Assembly: GCA_030062745.1 (NCBI GenBank)
Contig: CP099842.1
Location: forward strand, 23,407,822 to 23,471,821
DNA: 64,000 nucleotides
Origin: Capitulum mitella
Lineage: Eukaryota > Arthropoda > Thecostraca > Pollicipedomorpha > Pollicipedidae
Direction: 5' to 3'
A program made the position numbers and the translations under genes. Numbering within the stretch: position 1 is the stretch's first letter; each line of letters starts with the position of its first letter. The notes under the pieces are model-generated. The model was not told where the DNA came from. It searched no databases and saw only the letters and a list, made by a program, of their open reading frames with translations. Shown in pieces: positions 13,317-24,480 of the stretch.

Positions 13317-13643
13317 AGCATGTTCAGAGAGTATGTGGGCGTGGACGGTGGCGGCTCGGGCTCCGTCCGATGCAAGGCCTGGTAACGCGACAAACATGTG
13401 GCATCAGCGTGTACCAGGGTCACCCATCAGCTCGCTTGAAGATGCTCATTAAGATACCATACCCTGCAATTTTTCGTAACATAAGGGCTTAACTTAATAG
13501 GACTATTGTAAGTTAATGTATTAGATCATTTCACTGTGTGCGTAGTTTAATGTGCATTTGTTTTTAATCAAATCATGACGATATAAAGATGCATCGGCAA
13601 TTTTACACGTCCCCCGTAATCAAAGGTACAAGAAACGCCGCTT

Positions 13644-13870
13644 GGAATTAATCGCTGCCCTTCTCGGCCTCATGGCATCAAAGTGCCGACTCTGCTACTG
13701 GAGCGGAGTCCGTATCTGTTCCACTCAATCTCACGGGAGCAGGGAGTGCGAGCTCTCTGGCATCGATGGAGTTTATCGCTGCCGTTTTCAGCCTCACGGC
13801 GGCAGAGTGCAGGCCCTCTGCCCGTAATGAAGTTTATCGCCTCCCTGTGGAGAATTACTGCGGCAGAGAG
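13644..13870. repeat. Diverged short repeat, about 3 copies
   Basis: Three related segments start at 13644, 13768 and 13826, built on a ga(a/g)tttatcgctgcc...cctcacggcggcagagtgc pattern. Spacing is irregular (124 and 58 bp), so this is a decayed local duplication. Overlapping open frames here are by-products of the repeat. Confidence 0.4.
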
Positions 13871-14689
13871 TGCGCGCCGTCCGTCGCCAGCCTGGCGGCA
13901 CCAGGTCGATTGAGACTCGCCGTGAAATGGAGAGCGACGCGCCGCCGCCGGCCGGCGGCTGACGCGTCTGGAAGCTATCACCGGCCGGCCGCCGACACAG
14001 GATCCCGGCTGCGGTCGCGCCGGCCAGACCAGCCCGCCGGACCCGGACTCGATCCCGGCCCTGGCCCTGTACAGCCCGCTCTGCTGCCCGCTGGCCTCGC
14101 GGGAAACAGGCGCAGTGCGCTCCCCGGCAGCCGTTTTTGTGTGGGAGGGGACAAGGAGGGGGTGCTCCCCAGTCGCCTGGGTGGAAATTAATCGTTCGGC
14201 ACGATTTCGTCACAGTTGGCCGGTAATCGATAGTCTGGTCAGGTCTCGACGCGAAGCCCGCAGATTTCGGAAATGCCGGAGGGATTATCGCCTGACGCGG
14301 GGGCGTTTTTTTACCTCTTGCCTCAGACAGAGCGGTGAGGTCCTTTGTGTGCTGCGGTAGACTGAGGAAAGGCAGAATCTCTTTGTCGTAGAATGAATAT
14401 TACGATATTTAACTTGCTTTCGAATAATCCACGAAAAAACTGCCACGGTAATATATGTTCGGATTTCTACACAGTTGCCCGTTTCGTAAGTTTGTATCAT
14501 AACCCGGGTTAAGAATGCGCACAGTTAGCTGTTTCTTTCGAAATACATTTGATGGATTCCGATGAACTTGGATTTAAAGCGTATATGAGAACACATTCCG
14601 TACGAAAATATTTGCTTGCCATGAACGGTATAAATGGAAAAGCATTGTTTTTCATGATGGCGCATACCAGATTTGCCAATATAATCCAG

Positions 14690-14985
14690 GTCGGGCTACC
14701 AGTGACCGCTGGCCAGTGATCTCGCTGGCTGACCAACACTATGGAGTACAGGTCAGGTCAGTGGTGGTTGCTGGTCTTTGACCTCGCTGACCGCCCTACA
14801 TGACCGGATGAGGTCAATAATGGCATGGTCCATCCTACATCACTCGCATGAGGTCACCAATGACCTAAACGTCCTGCACGGCCCGGGGCAGATGACCAGA
14901 GACCATCGGCCAGTGCTTCACTGACTGCTCCACAATGCGCGGACTGGGTCACCGTGACCGCTGGCCAGTGACCTGGCTGGCTGGC
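14690..14985. repeat. AGGTCA-rich diverged repeat region
   Basis: The segment GTGACCGCTGGCCAGTGA(T/C)CT occurs at both ends (about 14700 and 14953). Between them lie many AGGTCA/TGACC half-sites, including an exact inverted repeat AGGTCA-CCAA-TGACCT (14851-14866). It could be a decayed minisatellite or a cluster of nuclear-receptor half-sites; the sequence alone does not decide. Confidence 0.4.
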
Positions 14986-17900
14986 AGAGCCTTCCTGCGA
15001 TGAACGACGGCCGCTGCCCGCCGGCATAACGCGCGCCTCTCGGCGGTGCCGGCTGCCCGGGGCCGTTTATTACATTCCTGCGGCGCCGCTCCGCCCTAAT
15101 ATGGCCCGCGGCGGTCGTTACGGCAACCCTCTCGCGGGAGCAGGGGCCCCCGTGCCGCTGGCAGCCGCCCGTGCCCCTCCTGAGCGAGGCAGTCGACCTT
15201 TGGGTACGCCCCGTCAGAACTCGAGAGCTGAGACAGACGTAGATGGGTGGTATAGAACCAGAATGGGCCGTGTGCCAATTTATTATTCATAACTGCATGT
15301 GAAGTGGATCGTAATTTTATTGGGTGGAGTTGGAGCTTTGTGCGGAACGGTCAAGCAGATAGGTCTTTTGGGATGTTTTGTAGAGGCAGAAAGTTATTTG
15401 ACTTCTCACTGCTCTACGGAAGCACTTTGTCTTTTGCACGCCCGGAGGTGGGACTTCCCATGGCCAATGAATCATTTTTATGGTACGAGTCGGCAGTAAC
15501 TCATCCATAAACGATTTAGAACAAACCACACGGGCTGTAAACAATTACTTTGCAATGAAAACCGCCGTAATTACGTCATTACCAATGACGCGGCTGGTTT
15601 TGCTGGGTGCGGGATCCTAGTGCCATCTCGTTCTCACGTCTCGCCGGCGATCTGGTTGACCCAGGTCACGAGAGCACGTGATCAGTGCAACCACCGTCTT
15701 CTGCACTCCGTCATTTTGTCTACGTCTGTAAATCATACTGTTGTCTGTGAAAGGGAAGCGGTACAGGCTCTATTGCTTGGGCGTGGCGCTGCGGCATCCC
15801 TTCCCACCCAGTGCAAACCTGAGGCGAGCTTGTACTGACCCTCGCTGCTTGTGTTTTCCAGGTAAGCGGCCGCTGCGGCGGAGGCGGGCTCGAACCCGGA
15901 CAGGCTTCGGGCCGGTCCGCTGTGAGTACAAACGGCGCCACGATGGATGGAAGGCGGCCTCCACCCTCGTGATTGTATATCAAAGCCGGCTCGCAGCGCC
16001 CCTGTGTGCTGTGCTAACCCGCCCGCTGCGCGCTCCTCTCATGGGCCGGCCGCCCGTGCCGTGGAGGTGGGCCTCGCATGGTCACAGCCCCGGGCGAGGA
16101 ATTTCAGGTACGGAATTCCTGGTCATGCGCAGGTGCGTTTTCCGAGGGGGCATCGCTTCGCGCATCGTGGAAAACATGCGTTGTTGTTGTATAGTGTCAG
16201 AACTTTCGAGTATAGTTATATCTGGCGGCATATAGTTATCCGGTACATATAGTTATCCGGGCAGTTTTTCTTTTCCCTCATCTATGATAAATCTGAGAAA
16301 TCACTATTGTTGGTATTAATTATGTTGGTTTTCGGGACAGAGAACTGGCATCCCGGTAATGACCGTTTGGCAATCAAACCATCAGTCCATCAAACAGTGG
16401 AAGTGACATGAAATAATTCGGAGGGTCCGGCGGGAAAGCTTTCTCTCCTCTATGTCATTACAGTCCTCATAATTGGGTACTTCGTCGCTCATTCACTACC
16501 TGTAGTTTAACGTCTCCGTGTGATCGAGTCTCGAGGAGAAAGCCCAGGAGGCCTAGCTCAGAGTCTCTTGTCCATTGCGGAACCTCCCTCTGTCCCGGGC
16601 AGACCCCCAAACGCAGCTTATGTCACGGGTGGGTAGCTGGGGTGGCCGGAGGGCGGGGCCGCCACGGGCGAGGCGGCGACATCAAAGCGCGTGACGCGCG
16701 GCACCTGCCAGCGGCATTAACTATCGGGTATTACTCATCGGTGCCGGGATGGGGTCATTAGTCACGCTGGCACCGATCGATGGGTCTCCTCTGTGCAGGC
16801 TGCAAGGCTCCCCGCGCCGCGCCAGCCCCGTCTTCTGGGCGTGCCCGACGTACTGCGAGGGTGGCATTGTCAGGGGCAGGAGGGAGGAGGGAGGCGACCA
16901 CCCGTGCCGGAGCTAATGGCGGAACCTCATGTCAGGGGATCACGGTACAGGCAGAGATGGTGTGGTTGTTTTTGGGCTATGGTTTGTGGTTCCAAATGTT
17001 TGTTGATCCTTTCTTTCGGACGCACACGCATTGTAGGAAGCAAATGGTAAAATGCAGGCGGTGGGCCTGCCTATGGATGCCTTAGGTCCTCATTGATATG
17101 CCAGTGTAGATTTAGTTACTTTTATCACTGGTGTATAACGACGCTATTTTAGTAAAGCATGCTGACTCAGGTCTTTGAAGCTTACGTAACAAACGCAGGT
17201 TTATGCGCATTGTACACTGCTAGACAGGTTACTGGTTTCCCAGTTCGCTAACTAAAGTCTGGCGGTGTAAAAAAAAAGTAATTTAATCTTGGTGATTCCA
17301 AGACACACTTGTAAAGACGCTGAAAGAGTTTAGGTTAATGTTTCCATCCGTTGTCAGGGCTGGCACAAGTCAACTATCGACCTTACCCTGGTGCCGAAAC
17401 TGGGATGTCGTATTTAATGTTTTCGCCTGGTGTCTTTGTCTTAGTTGCTCTCCTCTCGAAACCAGCCAGTTCCCAACAGTGTTAACGCTGCGTCCCATTT
17501 TGGACTGTGCCTAAAGCCCGGACACCTCATCAGACCATTTTGGAGTGTATGAAGCCTCAGTGGTGTTGCAGCGCAAAGCTGATCAAGTCAACACCGTCAT
17601 GTTTATTACTGCGACGCGATCGTGATGCTCGGACCAAGCCTGAAAGTTACCGTCGGAATAAGCGATTCGAACGGAACACAAACTCGTTTGCACAACCAGT
17701 GAGAAACTAGACCAACGACTGTGCCTTCACGCACCACTTGCATTGCGAAAACTTCGTCCACTTCGCTTGATTCTCCGCGCGTTGACTTCACACCAGCTCG
17801 CTATCTCCGCGAGGGTCGTGCGTTTTGTCCGCTGTTTTGCCGTACGCTGTTGTGCGCATTGCGCGGCGAGTCAGGACATATGCCGTCTGCTCAGTCCCCT

Positions 17901-19060
17901 CCAATGGAGGCAGCTAAGCTCTGCAGCGCCGAACGCGTCCCGTGTGCGTCCTCGGACCTGTTTGTGGCCGCGCGCTGCCGGCGCTGCCGGTCCCTGGAGA
18001 GACCGGCTCAGTCTAACGGCTGCGCCAGCTCTCTGTTTGGAGCCGTGCGGTCGGCGGGGCGCGCACTAACGAGCGGTCGTGTGTACGCCAGGCTCTCTGC
18101 GGTGTCTGCCGGCTTCCGTGCCGCCATCAGTCAAGCAGTGACAGCGCGACCTTCTCCGGCGCGGCGTCCGGCGGCCAGCGCTCTTTTTGCGGCCATTTGC
18201 GGTCTGTTCCTCGCGAGCGAGGCGCTTTTTAGGCTAGGCGTATCGTTTCCGTTGATTATAAGAATTCTCGAACGGTGGACCTGAATTGGATGGCGGTTAG
18301 TAAACGCTGATCATACGTAAAACTGTTCACCGAGGTGCTTATCGACATATGCAAGTTTCTAAGTTCGGCTGGTTTGTCATTCAAAAGAAACTGGACAAGC
18401 TGTGCCAGTTACAGTCAACTTAAGAAATGTTTTGGAATAGACCCCATTGTCTATGTTTATAGGGCAGTGTGTGCGTTCTGTTAGCAATGCCCTGCTCCAA
18501 CGAATAAGAGAAACTTTACTTGCGCAGGAAAAATGTGATGATCTTTCCCAGTCTGGTTGTCAGAACACGTTTTGTACCTCTTTCAGAGCCTTTGAAATAG
18601 CCGAGACTCAGGCTCATTAAGTCAGCTGTCTGTAAAAAGTACGGCCAGACTCGCATAACCTGTCTCTGTGACCGTTCCCGAAGGCAATAACTTGTCATCG
18701 GGCCTCTTTTACGGCCGTCTGCAAGGATGTGTTATTCTGGTATGCGAAGGACCCGATTTCACTCTGGCCATCCTTCACTAGGCGCATTCAGGAGCCATTT
18801 TCTACCCCAGTGAGCTTTCATACACAGAAGAAACGACGCTGGGTCTTTGGAGGCCCTTTCGTTTGAAGACGGGTCACATGACCTTCTCCTCTGTAGGGGT
18901 GTGGGACGGTGGTTAGATGGGGATTGTGTGTCGCCGAGGGCTGCTGCGGCCCTAGCTTTGTAATGGTAATTAATCGCCGCTACACCGCGTTTTTACCCGT
19001 CGTTTTGGTAACTCTACGCCCTTCTCAAACCTTGGCGCAAATCGGCCTGGGCTTACGCCG
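14986..19060. other. Non-coding; no gene seen
   Basis: GC-rich patches lie near 15000-15180, 15860-16100 and 17900-18200, with less GC-rich DNA between them. The longest open frame (17721-18284, 187 codons) has no recognisable domain and no convincing splice or promoter context. Confidence 0.45.
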
Positions 19061-19535
19061 GCTGGAGTAAATGCTTTTTGCGTGTCGCGGGAGTCACTTA
19101 CGCCGGTGCGTTAAGTCAGCGCCGGAGTCGCAGTCGGCCGGCATTAGCGTGAGGAAACCGGCGGAGGCCGTCGGCCGTGTCTCGGCGGACCGGCTGTGGA
19201 AAGCCGGACTCGAATACCGCCGAGCGCACAATCGCCTAACGGACCAGCCGGCCGTCCGGTGTCGATTGTTTCCAGCGGCTGCCGGATGCTGGCCGGCCGG
19301 TCACGGGCCGGCGCTGGTCCTGGGTCAGCTGCCGAACGGCGGCGACTCGCTGGGCCAGCCGTGGAGCAACGGTTGCTTCCTGGGCCAACGGAGCGACATT
19401 GGAAGCTTTCCGGGTCTTCTGATGGACGAAGTTGTTACGCGGCTCGTTGACGGCGGTGGCGGTTCCCCCCGTCAACCAATGGGCGTCGGTGCCTGTCTTG
19501 AACAGGTGACAGGTGATGGCGATGGCTCCCTGGGT

Positions 19536-20046
19536 CAGCTGAGGAACGGGAGTTGTCGCTCCCCGTGTCAGCTGAGGGGCGTTGGGGCCTCCCTTGCTCA
19601 GCTGAGGGGCGGCAGTGGCTCCCTTAGTCAGCTAGGTCAGGTGATAAACAGTGGTGGTTCTATTGGTCAGCTGAGGTGCAGCGGTGGCTCTTGTGGTCAA
19701 CTTAGGGACAGTCTCGTGGTCGGCTGAGAGACATTGGTGGCTGTCTTGGTCAGCTGAGAGACATTGGGGGCTCCCTTGACCAGCTGATGAACAATGGTGG
19801 CTTCCTAAATCAACTGAGGGACAGTGGTGGCTCCCTTTATCACCTAAGGGACAGTGGTGGTTCCCTTGGTCAGCTGACGGAAAGTGGTGGCATCTCCCTT
19901 GGTCAGCTGAGGGGGAATGGTACCTCGTTTGGTCAGCTGAGGGCAATGGTGGCTCCCTTTATCACGTAAGGGACAGAGGTGGCTCTCTTGGTCAGCTACG
20001 GGACGGTGGTGGCTTCCTTGGTCAGCTGAAAGACAGTGGTCGGCTG
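19536..20046. repeat. 30-bp minisatellite with a CAGCTG E-box in most units
   Basis: The unit is close to ggtggctcccttggtcagctgagggacagt cut at any point. CAGCTG-type cores occur at 19536, 19569, 19599, 19629, 19668, 19698, 19751, 19781, 19811, 19841, 19871, 19904, 19934, 19963, 19993 and 20023, with most spacings exactly 30 bp. About half of the cores are exact CAGCTG. More diverged units probably extend left to about 19310. Both strands are open because 30 is a multiple of three, so the decapeptide-repeat open frames here are artefacts. Confidence 0.85.
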
Positions 20047-23000
20047 AGGGACAATGTGGCTCTCTTGACTGGCTGTGGGCCGGCAGCTGCCGTGGTCAGC
20101 CGAGGGTCAGCCCCGGTGACCTGAATGACCAGCCGGCCGGCGTGAGGACGCCGGCAGCGATCAGTGTCGCCAGTCGGCCGCCGCCGACTCCGTTCACGGC
20201 CGCCCGCGGACGCGCCGCGCCGGTCCCGTTTTCTCTGCGGTTTCTCCGGCTGCCGCAGCCGTGGCCGTCGTCTGTCCTGCGGCGGCGGCGGCGGCGGCCC
20301 GGCCCGGGGCGTCGCCCGCAGCCGCGATGGCGTCACGCGAGCCCTGTTTTTGAGCGGCGCATCGCCGCTCCGCGTCGACAGGGAGCCGGTAAAAAGTATT
20401 TTACTCCGCTGTAAACGGTCTGAAATGACCACCGTGACGTCAGGTGTCCTCTGTAATAAACGTTTCTTTGTTCGTGCAGTCTGACGTGCAACTCGGCGTT
20501 CGCCGCAAGGCTTAACAGTGACGTTTTTGCCGTCGCTTTTGGCAGCTGCCTGTTGATTGCTTGTCCACACTTGTTGCGTGCACAAGAATACGTCTAATTT
20601 AGCTACAAAAAGAAATAAACACCCACGTGAGGACTGACATTTGGCTAAATCCGATGCCTGTCATGCGCGCATAATAAAGATCGTCTCACTGCATCCTATT
20701 CGTTTTGTTCCAAGATTACCCGAAGCCTGGGCATTGGCCTTGTTTTGTTTATAATCATCCCTCGTCAGCACCAGTCCAGTCACGAACCTTTGACTCGGAG
20801 CCATTTGTGCCCGGACCCTCTGACGTACCGAGACGTCCACACGCCGTGCGTCGCTTTGGCGTCTGTCCAGCTCCATCCCGGCGACCCCCGGTCCCCGCCA
20901 GCGTCCACCGACCGCAATCTCCGCCGCCTCTGTTGTGGCCAGCCGGCGCCGTGTTTACACCACAGGCAGCGGCGGTGGCGGCGGCGGCGGCGGCCGGTCG
21001 GCCGGGGCAGCGCCCGGCAGGCCTAATGAATGGGGGCCGAGCTCGCCGGCCGGCGCCGCGCCGCCGCTGTTGACTCCCCGGGCCGGCGTGAAATCACGAT
21101 TTCGTGGCAGTCGCGGCCGCCGCCCGGCCGGGCGCCGCCGGCCGCGGCGCGCGGCGCGGCGCTGTTACACTTTCGCCTCGGCCGGGCGACGTGCGACGCG
21201 GCGCGTTCTCACGCGACGGCCGGGCGCGGGCGAGGCGCGGGCATCGCCAGGCCGGTAATGAGCTCTCGGATTACGCGCTCTGCCCGGGTGCAGTTTCATA
21301 ACGCACGGACGACGCGGTTGCCTCAGTGGCAGGTTGACTTGAGTAACGGGCCGCGATGCGTCCACTCCGAAGTGGTGCGCGCCGTCCGAGAAAGAGAAAG
21401 GACCGGTAAGAAGGTGCATAGGGGTTGTCGGAGAACGGGATGCTGCAGGACAAGGATAATCAGACTGGTGTTCAATGACTGGTAATGTAAGATTGGTCAT
21501 CAGAAGTGCTAACAATATGCATACCGGGCGTACTGGGTAGATCAGGAAAACAGGCATTACAAATGAGTAATTGGATGAAAATGAAGAATAGACAGAGGAC
21601 GCTGTTGTTTTGAGACAACAAAAATAGACCCGGCAAGAAGAGCCAAATGGAACGAGAAATTGTTTCATTTCACGATCCAGAAGTGGATGCGACGTTTGCG
21701 TTACATACACAGCAAGAGACACTATTTGCGCATATGAGAGTTACTTTTCGTTACTTGTTTTCCTCAACAAACTCCGTTTTCTCCGCGGACGCTTCGAAAA
21801 GATGAATGCATCCGGGTATACGTGCGCATGGAACATCTAGATCAGCCTAGTTGTCCGGCTGTTGCGGCAGAAGTGCAATGCTCTTGGGAGGCTGGTCTCA
21901 TTTCGGGCTAGCAGCCATACCGATATTTTCTTTTGAACACTCGGCCTGTGATAAACAAACTGGAAAAAAAAACCAAACGGATTGGGACCAGGAACCAGGC
22001 CCAATAATTTTAAACATCAACATAAACAAAAACAGTAGTTTGGTATTTCTCGGAGGTGGCATGACCAAAAGCAGTCTTGATGGCCATTCTGTCGCTCGGG
22101 TAAACTGGATACCGACCCATCCATTTACGTACGCTGCTGGCTGAATGTCGGATTTTTTACCAGTGGTTCAGATATTGTAATCAACTCCAACTTGTCTTGA
22201 CCTAGAACAAGTAAATTCGTCGCCCTCTTATCAAATTTGGCCCGCTTTCCGTCTGTGTGATCTTGCCTTATGCGCTGACCGCAGTCAACGCTTTGATCAG
22301 TGCGCCGGCCGCCTTCTCGCATGCGGTTATCGCCGCGGGCGGTATGGCGGAAAAACGCCTAACGTCCGCCAGACAGTCGGCATTTCCTCCTTTCAAAGGG
22401 CGAGACGCCGAGAACGAGACTGGCACTTCCTCGGGCGGCAGCTGGCGGCAGGATTTTTTCCGCTCCGAGCAGTTCGGTCTGTCGTTAGATCTCCGCTGCA
22501 TCCGGCCTCCCTGCGTGTAGGAGCGTAGACTTCCCGCTCTCTTCCCACTTGGCGTATGAGCCATGCAGCGCAGGTGGATGGGATGGTGGGGATATGGGTA
22601 GGTCGTGAGGTATTTTCATGAAACGCTATGGGTTTAATGTGAAGTATTTGTCAGAAACGCTGAGGTCGACACCTTACATGTTTGCCCGCCATTCCTTTGT
22701 CCCATTTCAGTGCTTTCACTGGTTATCAGAACTGCGAAAACTTCGTCGCGGCATCCTAGGTAATGCGTTGGAAAAAACGTTATCTTTGCCTCGAAGTAAG
22801 TGCTGAAGTGGACATCGAGATAAAGTCAAATATTGTTCGTGTAGCTGAGCAAGATGCTCCAGGTTTTCCAGTAACACCTCGGCTCTGGCGCCACCTCACG
22901 GCGTTTCAGCGCGCGTTTGTGCAATTGGCGCTGCTGCCGGCGGCGCGGCCGAATGGCGCTCTTTTTGTGCCGCTCCCGACGCCGCGTCGACTAATGCGCC

Positions 23001-24240
23001 GGCGGCGTCCGACACGACGGCCCGAACATTTAACGCCGAACCGTCGACCGCGACGATTGGCGCAAGTGCCCACGCGGGAGGCTGCGGTCTGTTTTAGCCT
23101 CGAGGAGAGCTCACAGGGCTGCCGTGAGAACAGCAGAAACGAGCACGAGCTGGGTAAGTGCCTGCAGGGGTCGCTGTGAAAACAGGACCATCTTGCGAGC
23201 TTATTTGATCGAATACTGGGTGGTGTCCGGTCAGTAGTCTGTACCGTCACAGTTCCGACCCGCCTCCATCGGCAGAGTACACAGAATATCAAAACAGGCA
23301 CATGCTCTTCCATCACACGCTAGTTCTGCCCTTCGCCGGGTTTTGTTAACTTTCGAATGACTATCATTAGTGGGACCCGCGCTCATGGCTGACACGCAGT
23401 TTTGTTTGCGGCCGTGTTGTATGCATATAAAGCTCGGAAAGTATACGTCAGTGGTGCCCCGGGCTGGAAATGCGCCCGCCTCATCATCGATTCCGACGCC
23501 GTGGGCCTTACCCGACGTCTGCTCTCCGCGCCCATCACTCACGACCACCGTCTTATTAATCTCCATATCGGTTCCGTATTTGTCAGAGGATCAGCCGCAG
23601 GCAGATCGTGTGGTCAGACCGATCCGTGCCTGTTCCACCCACGTATAAATCGGGCGTCCCGGCGTCCGGCGCCATGCTGAATACCTATGGCGAGCCCGAA
23701 CGTACAGCCCACCTGGTGGCCACTCGCCGCAAGCCCCTCCGGCCGGCCTAATTGAATTTGGCAACCATTTGAAAGCGCCCGGCGCGGCGTGTGAAGACAG
23801 GCATGTGTTCAAATATGCGGGCGCGTCCCCCCGCGGCGCGGCGCTCACTTTCTATCGCCGCGCTGTCCCACGCCGCAAAAACGTCGCGGCACGGACGACT
23901 GCGAATTTCGGCAGCTGGCGAAACCGGCTGGCGCCGGCCGCCGCCTCAGCTGCCGGCGGCGGCTCAGGCTCGGCCCCCGGCCGTCCGTGCCGACTGCGCC
24001 TCCCGCGCCGCTCCGGCGCCGGGGGCGTTTTTAGCGCGGCAGAGAGACTCAAGGCGCTCCGCGGCTTTTAGCTAATGGGCCGTTATGAGGAGCGATGTGA
24101 TCGCCCCGGTCCCAGAGCGGTCTGGCGGCGGCCGATCGTCATTAATCCGCGGCGCTCCCGCCGTAATTCGCACGGCTCATTAGCCGAGTGGGCGCGCCGA
24201 GGCTGGGCGTCGCCTCCTCGGATGGTTTCGGTCACGGGAC
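20047..24240. other. Non-coding; several CpG islands
   Basis: GC-rich islands lie at about 20140-20340 (with GGC repeats), 20860-21290 (GGC repeats near 20965-20990), 22880-23070 and 23850-24200. The last includes CATTAATCC, GTAATTCG and TCATTAGC homeodomain-type motifs (24139-24184). A strong donor-like GCTGG|GTAAGT occurs at 23152/23153 after a GC-rich open stretch and could mark a non-coding first exon; nothing else supports this. Confidence 0.4.
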
Positions 24241-24480
24241 GTGACGTCAGACCGTCACACTATCCGGGGTGTGATGTCAGACAGTCATACTGCCCGGGTT
24301 GTGACGTCAGTCCGTCATACTGTCCAGGACGAGGTGCCATTCCGTCACATTGTCCGGGATGACGCGCTGATCTGTCGCACTATCCTAGACGAAGTGTTAG
24401 TTCGTCACACCGTCCAGGACGAGGCGAAAATGAGCCTTACCATGTGGAACGAAGCGTTAATCCCGCAGTCACAGAGCAAT
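24241..24480. repeat. 30-bp minisatellite with CRE-like cores
   Basis: About eight exact 30-bp units start at 24241, 24271, 24301, 24331, 24361, 24391, 24421 and 24451. The first and third carry a perfect TGACGTCA (24242-24249 and 24302-24309) and the second TGATGTCA (24272-24279). Each early unit continues (a/t)ccgtca(c/t)actgtcc. Divergence increases to the right. The decapeptide-repeat open frame across it is a by-product of the period. Confidence 0.85.

Noticed and set aside
15860..15920. Box-B-like string GGGTTCGAGCCCG (minus strand) suggesting a tRNA
   Set aside because: No matching acceptor stem or box A at the required distance.
17721..18284. 187-codon plus-strand open frame
   Set aside because: No family resemblance, promoter or splice support; GC-rich composition explains the openness.
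19071..19727. Decapeptide-repeat protein frame
   Set aside because: The 30-bp minisatellite keeps frames open on both strands; there is no non-repetitive coding signal.
22763..23179. 138-codon open frame ending at a good GTAAGT donor
   Set aside because: No similarity to PDZRN or any domain. The donor alone is insufficient; kept only as a remark.
23426..23452. TATAAA followed by TCAGTGG as a core promoter
   Set aside because: Spacing is about 24 nt, shorter than the usual 28-32, and nothing else marks a transcript start.
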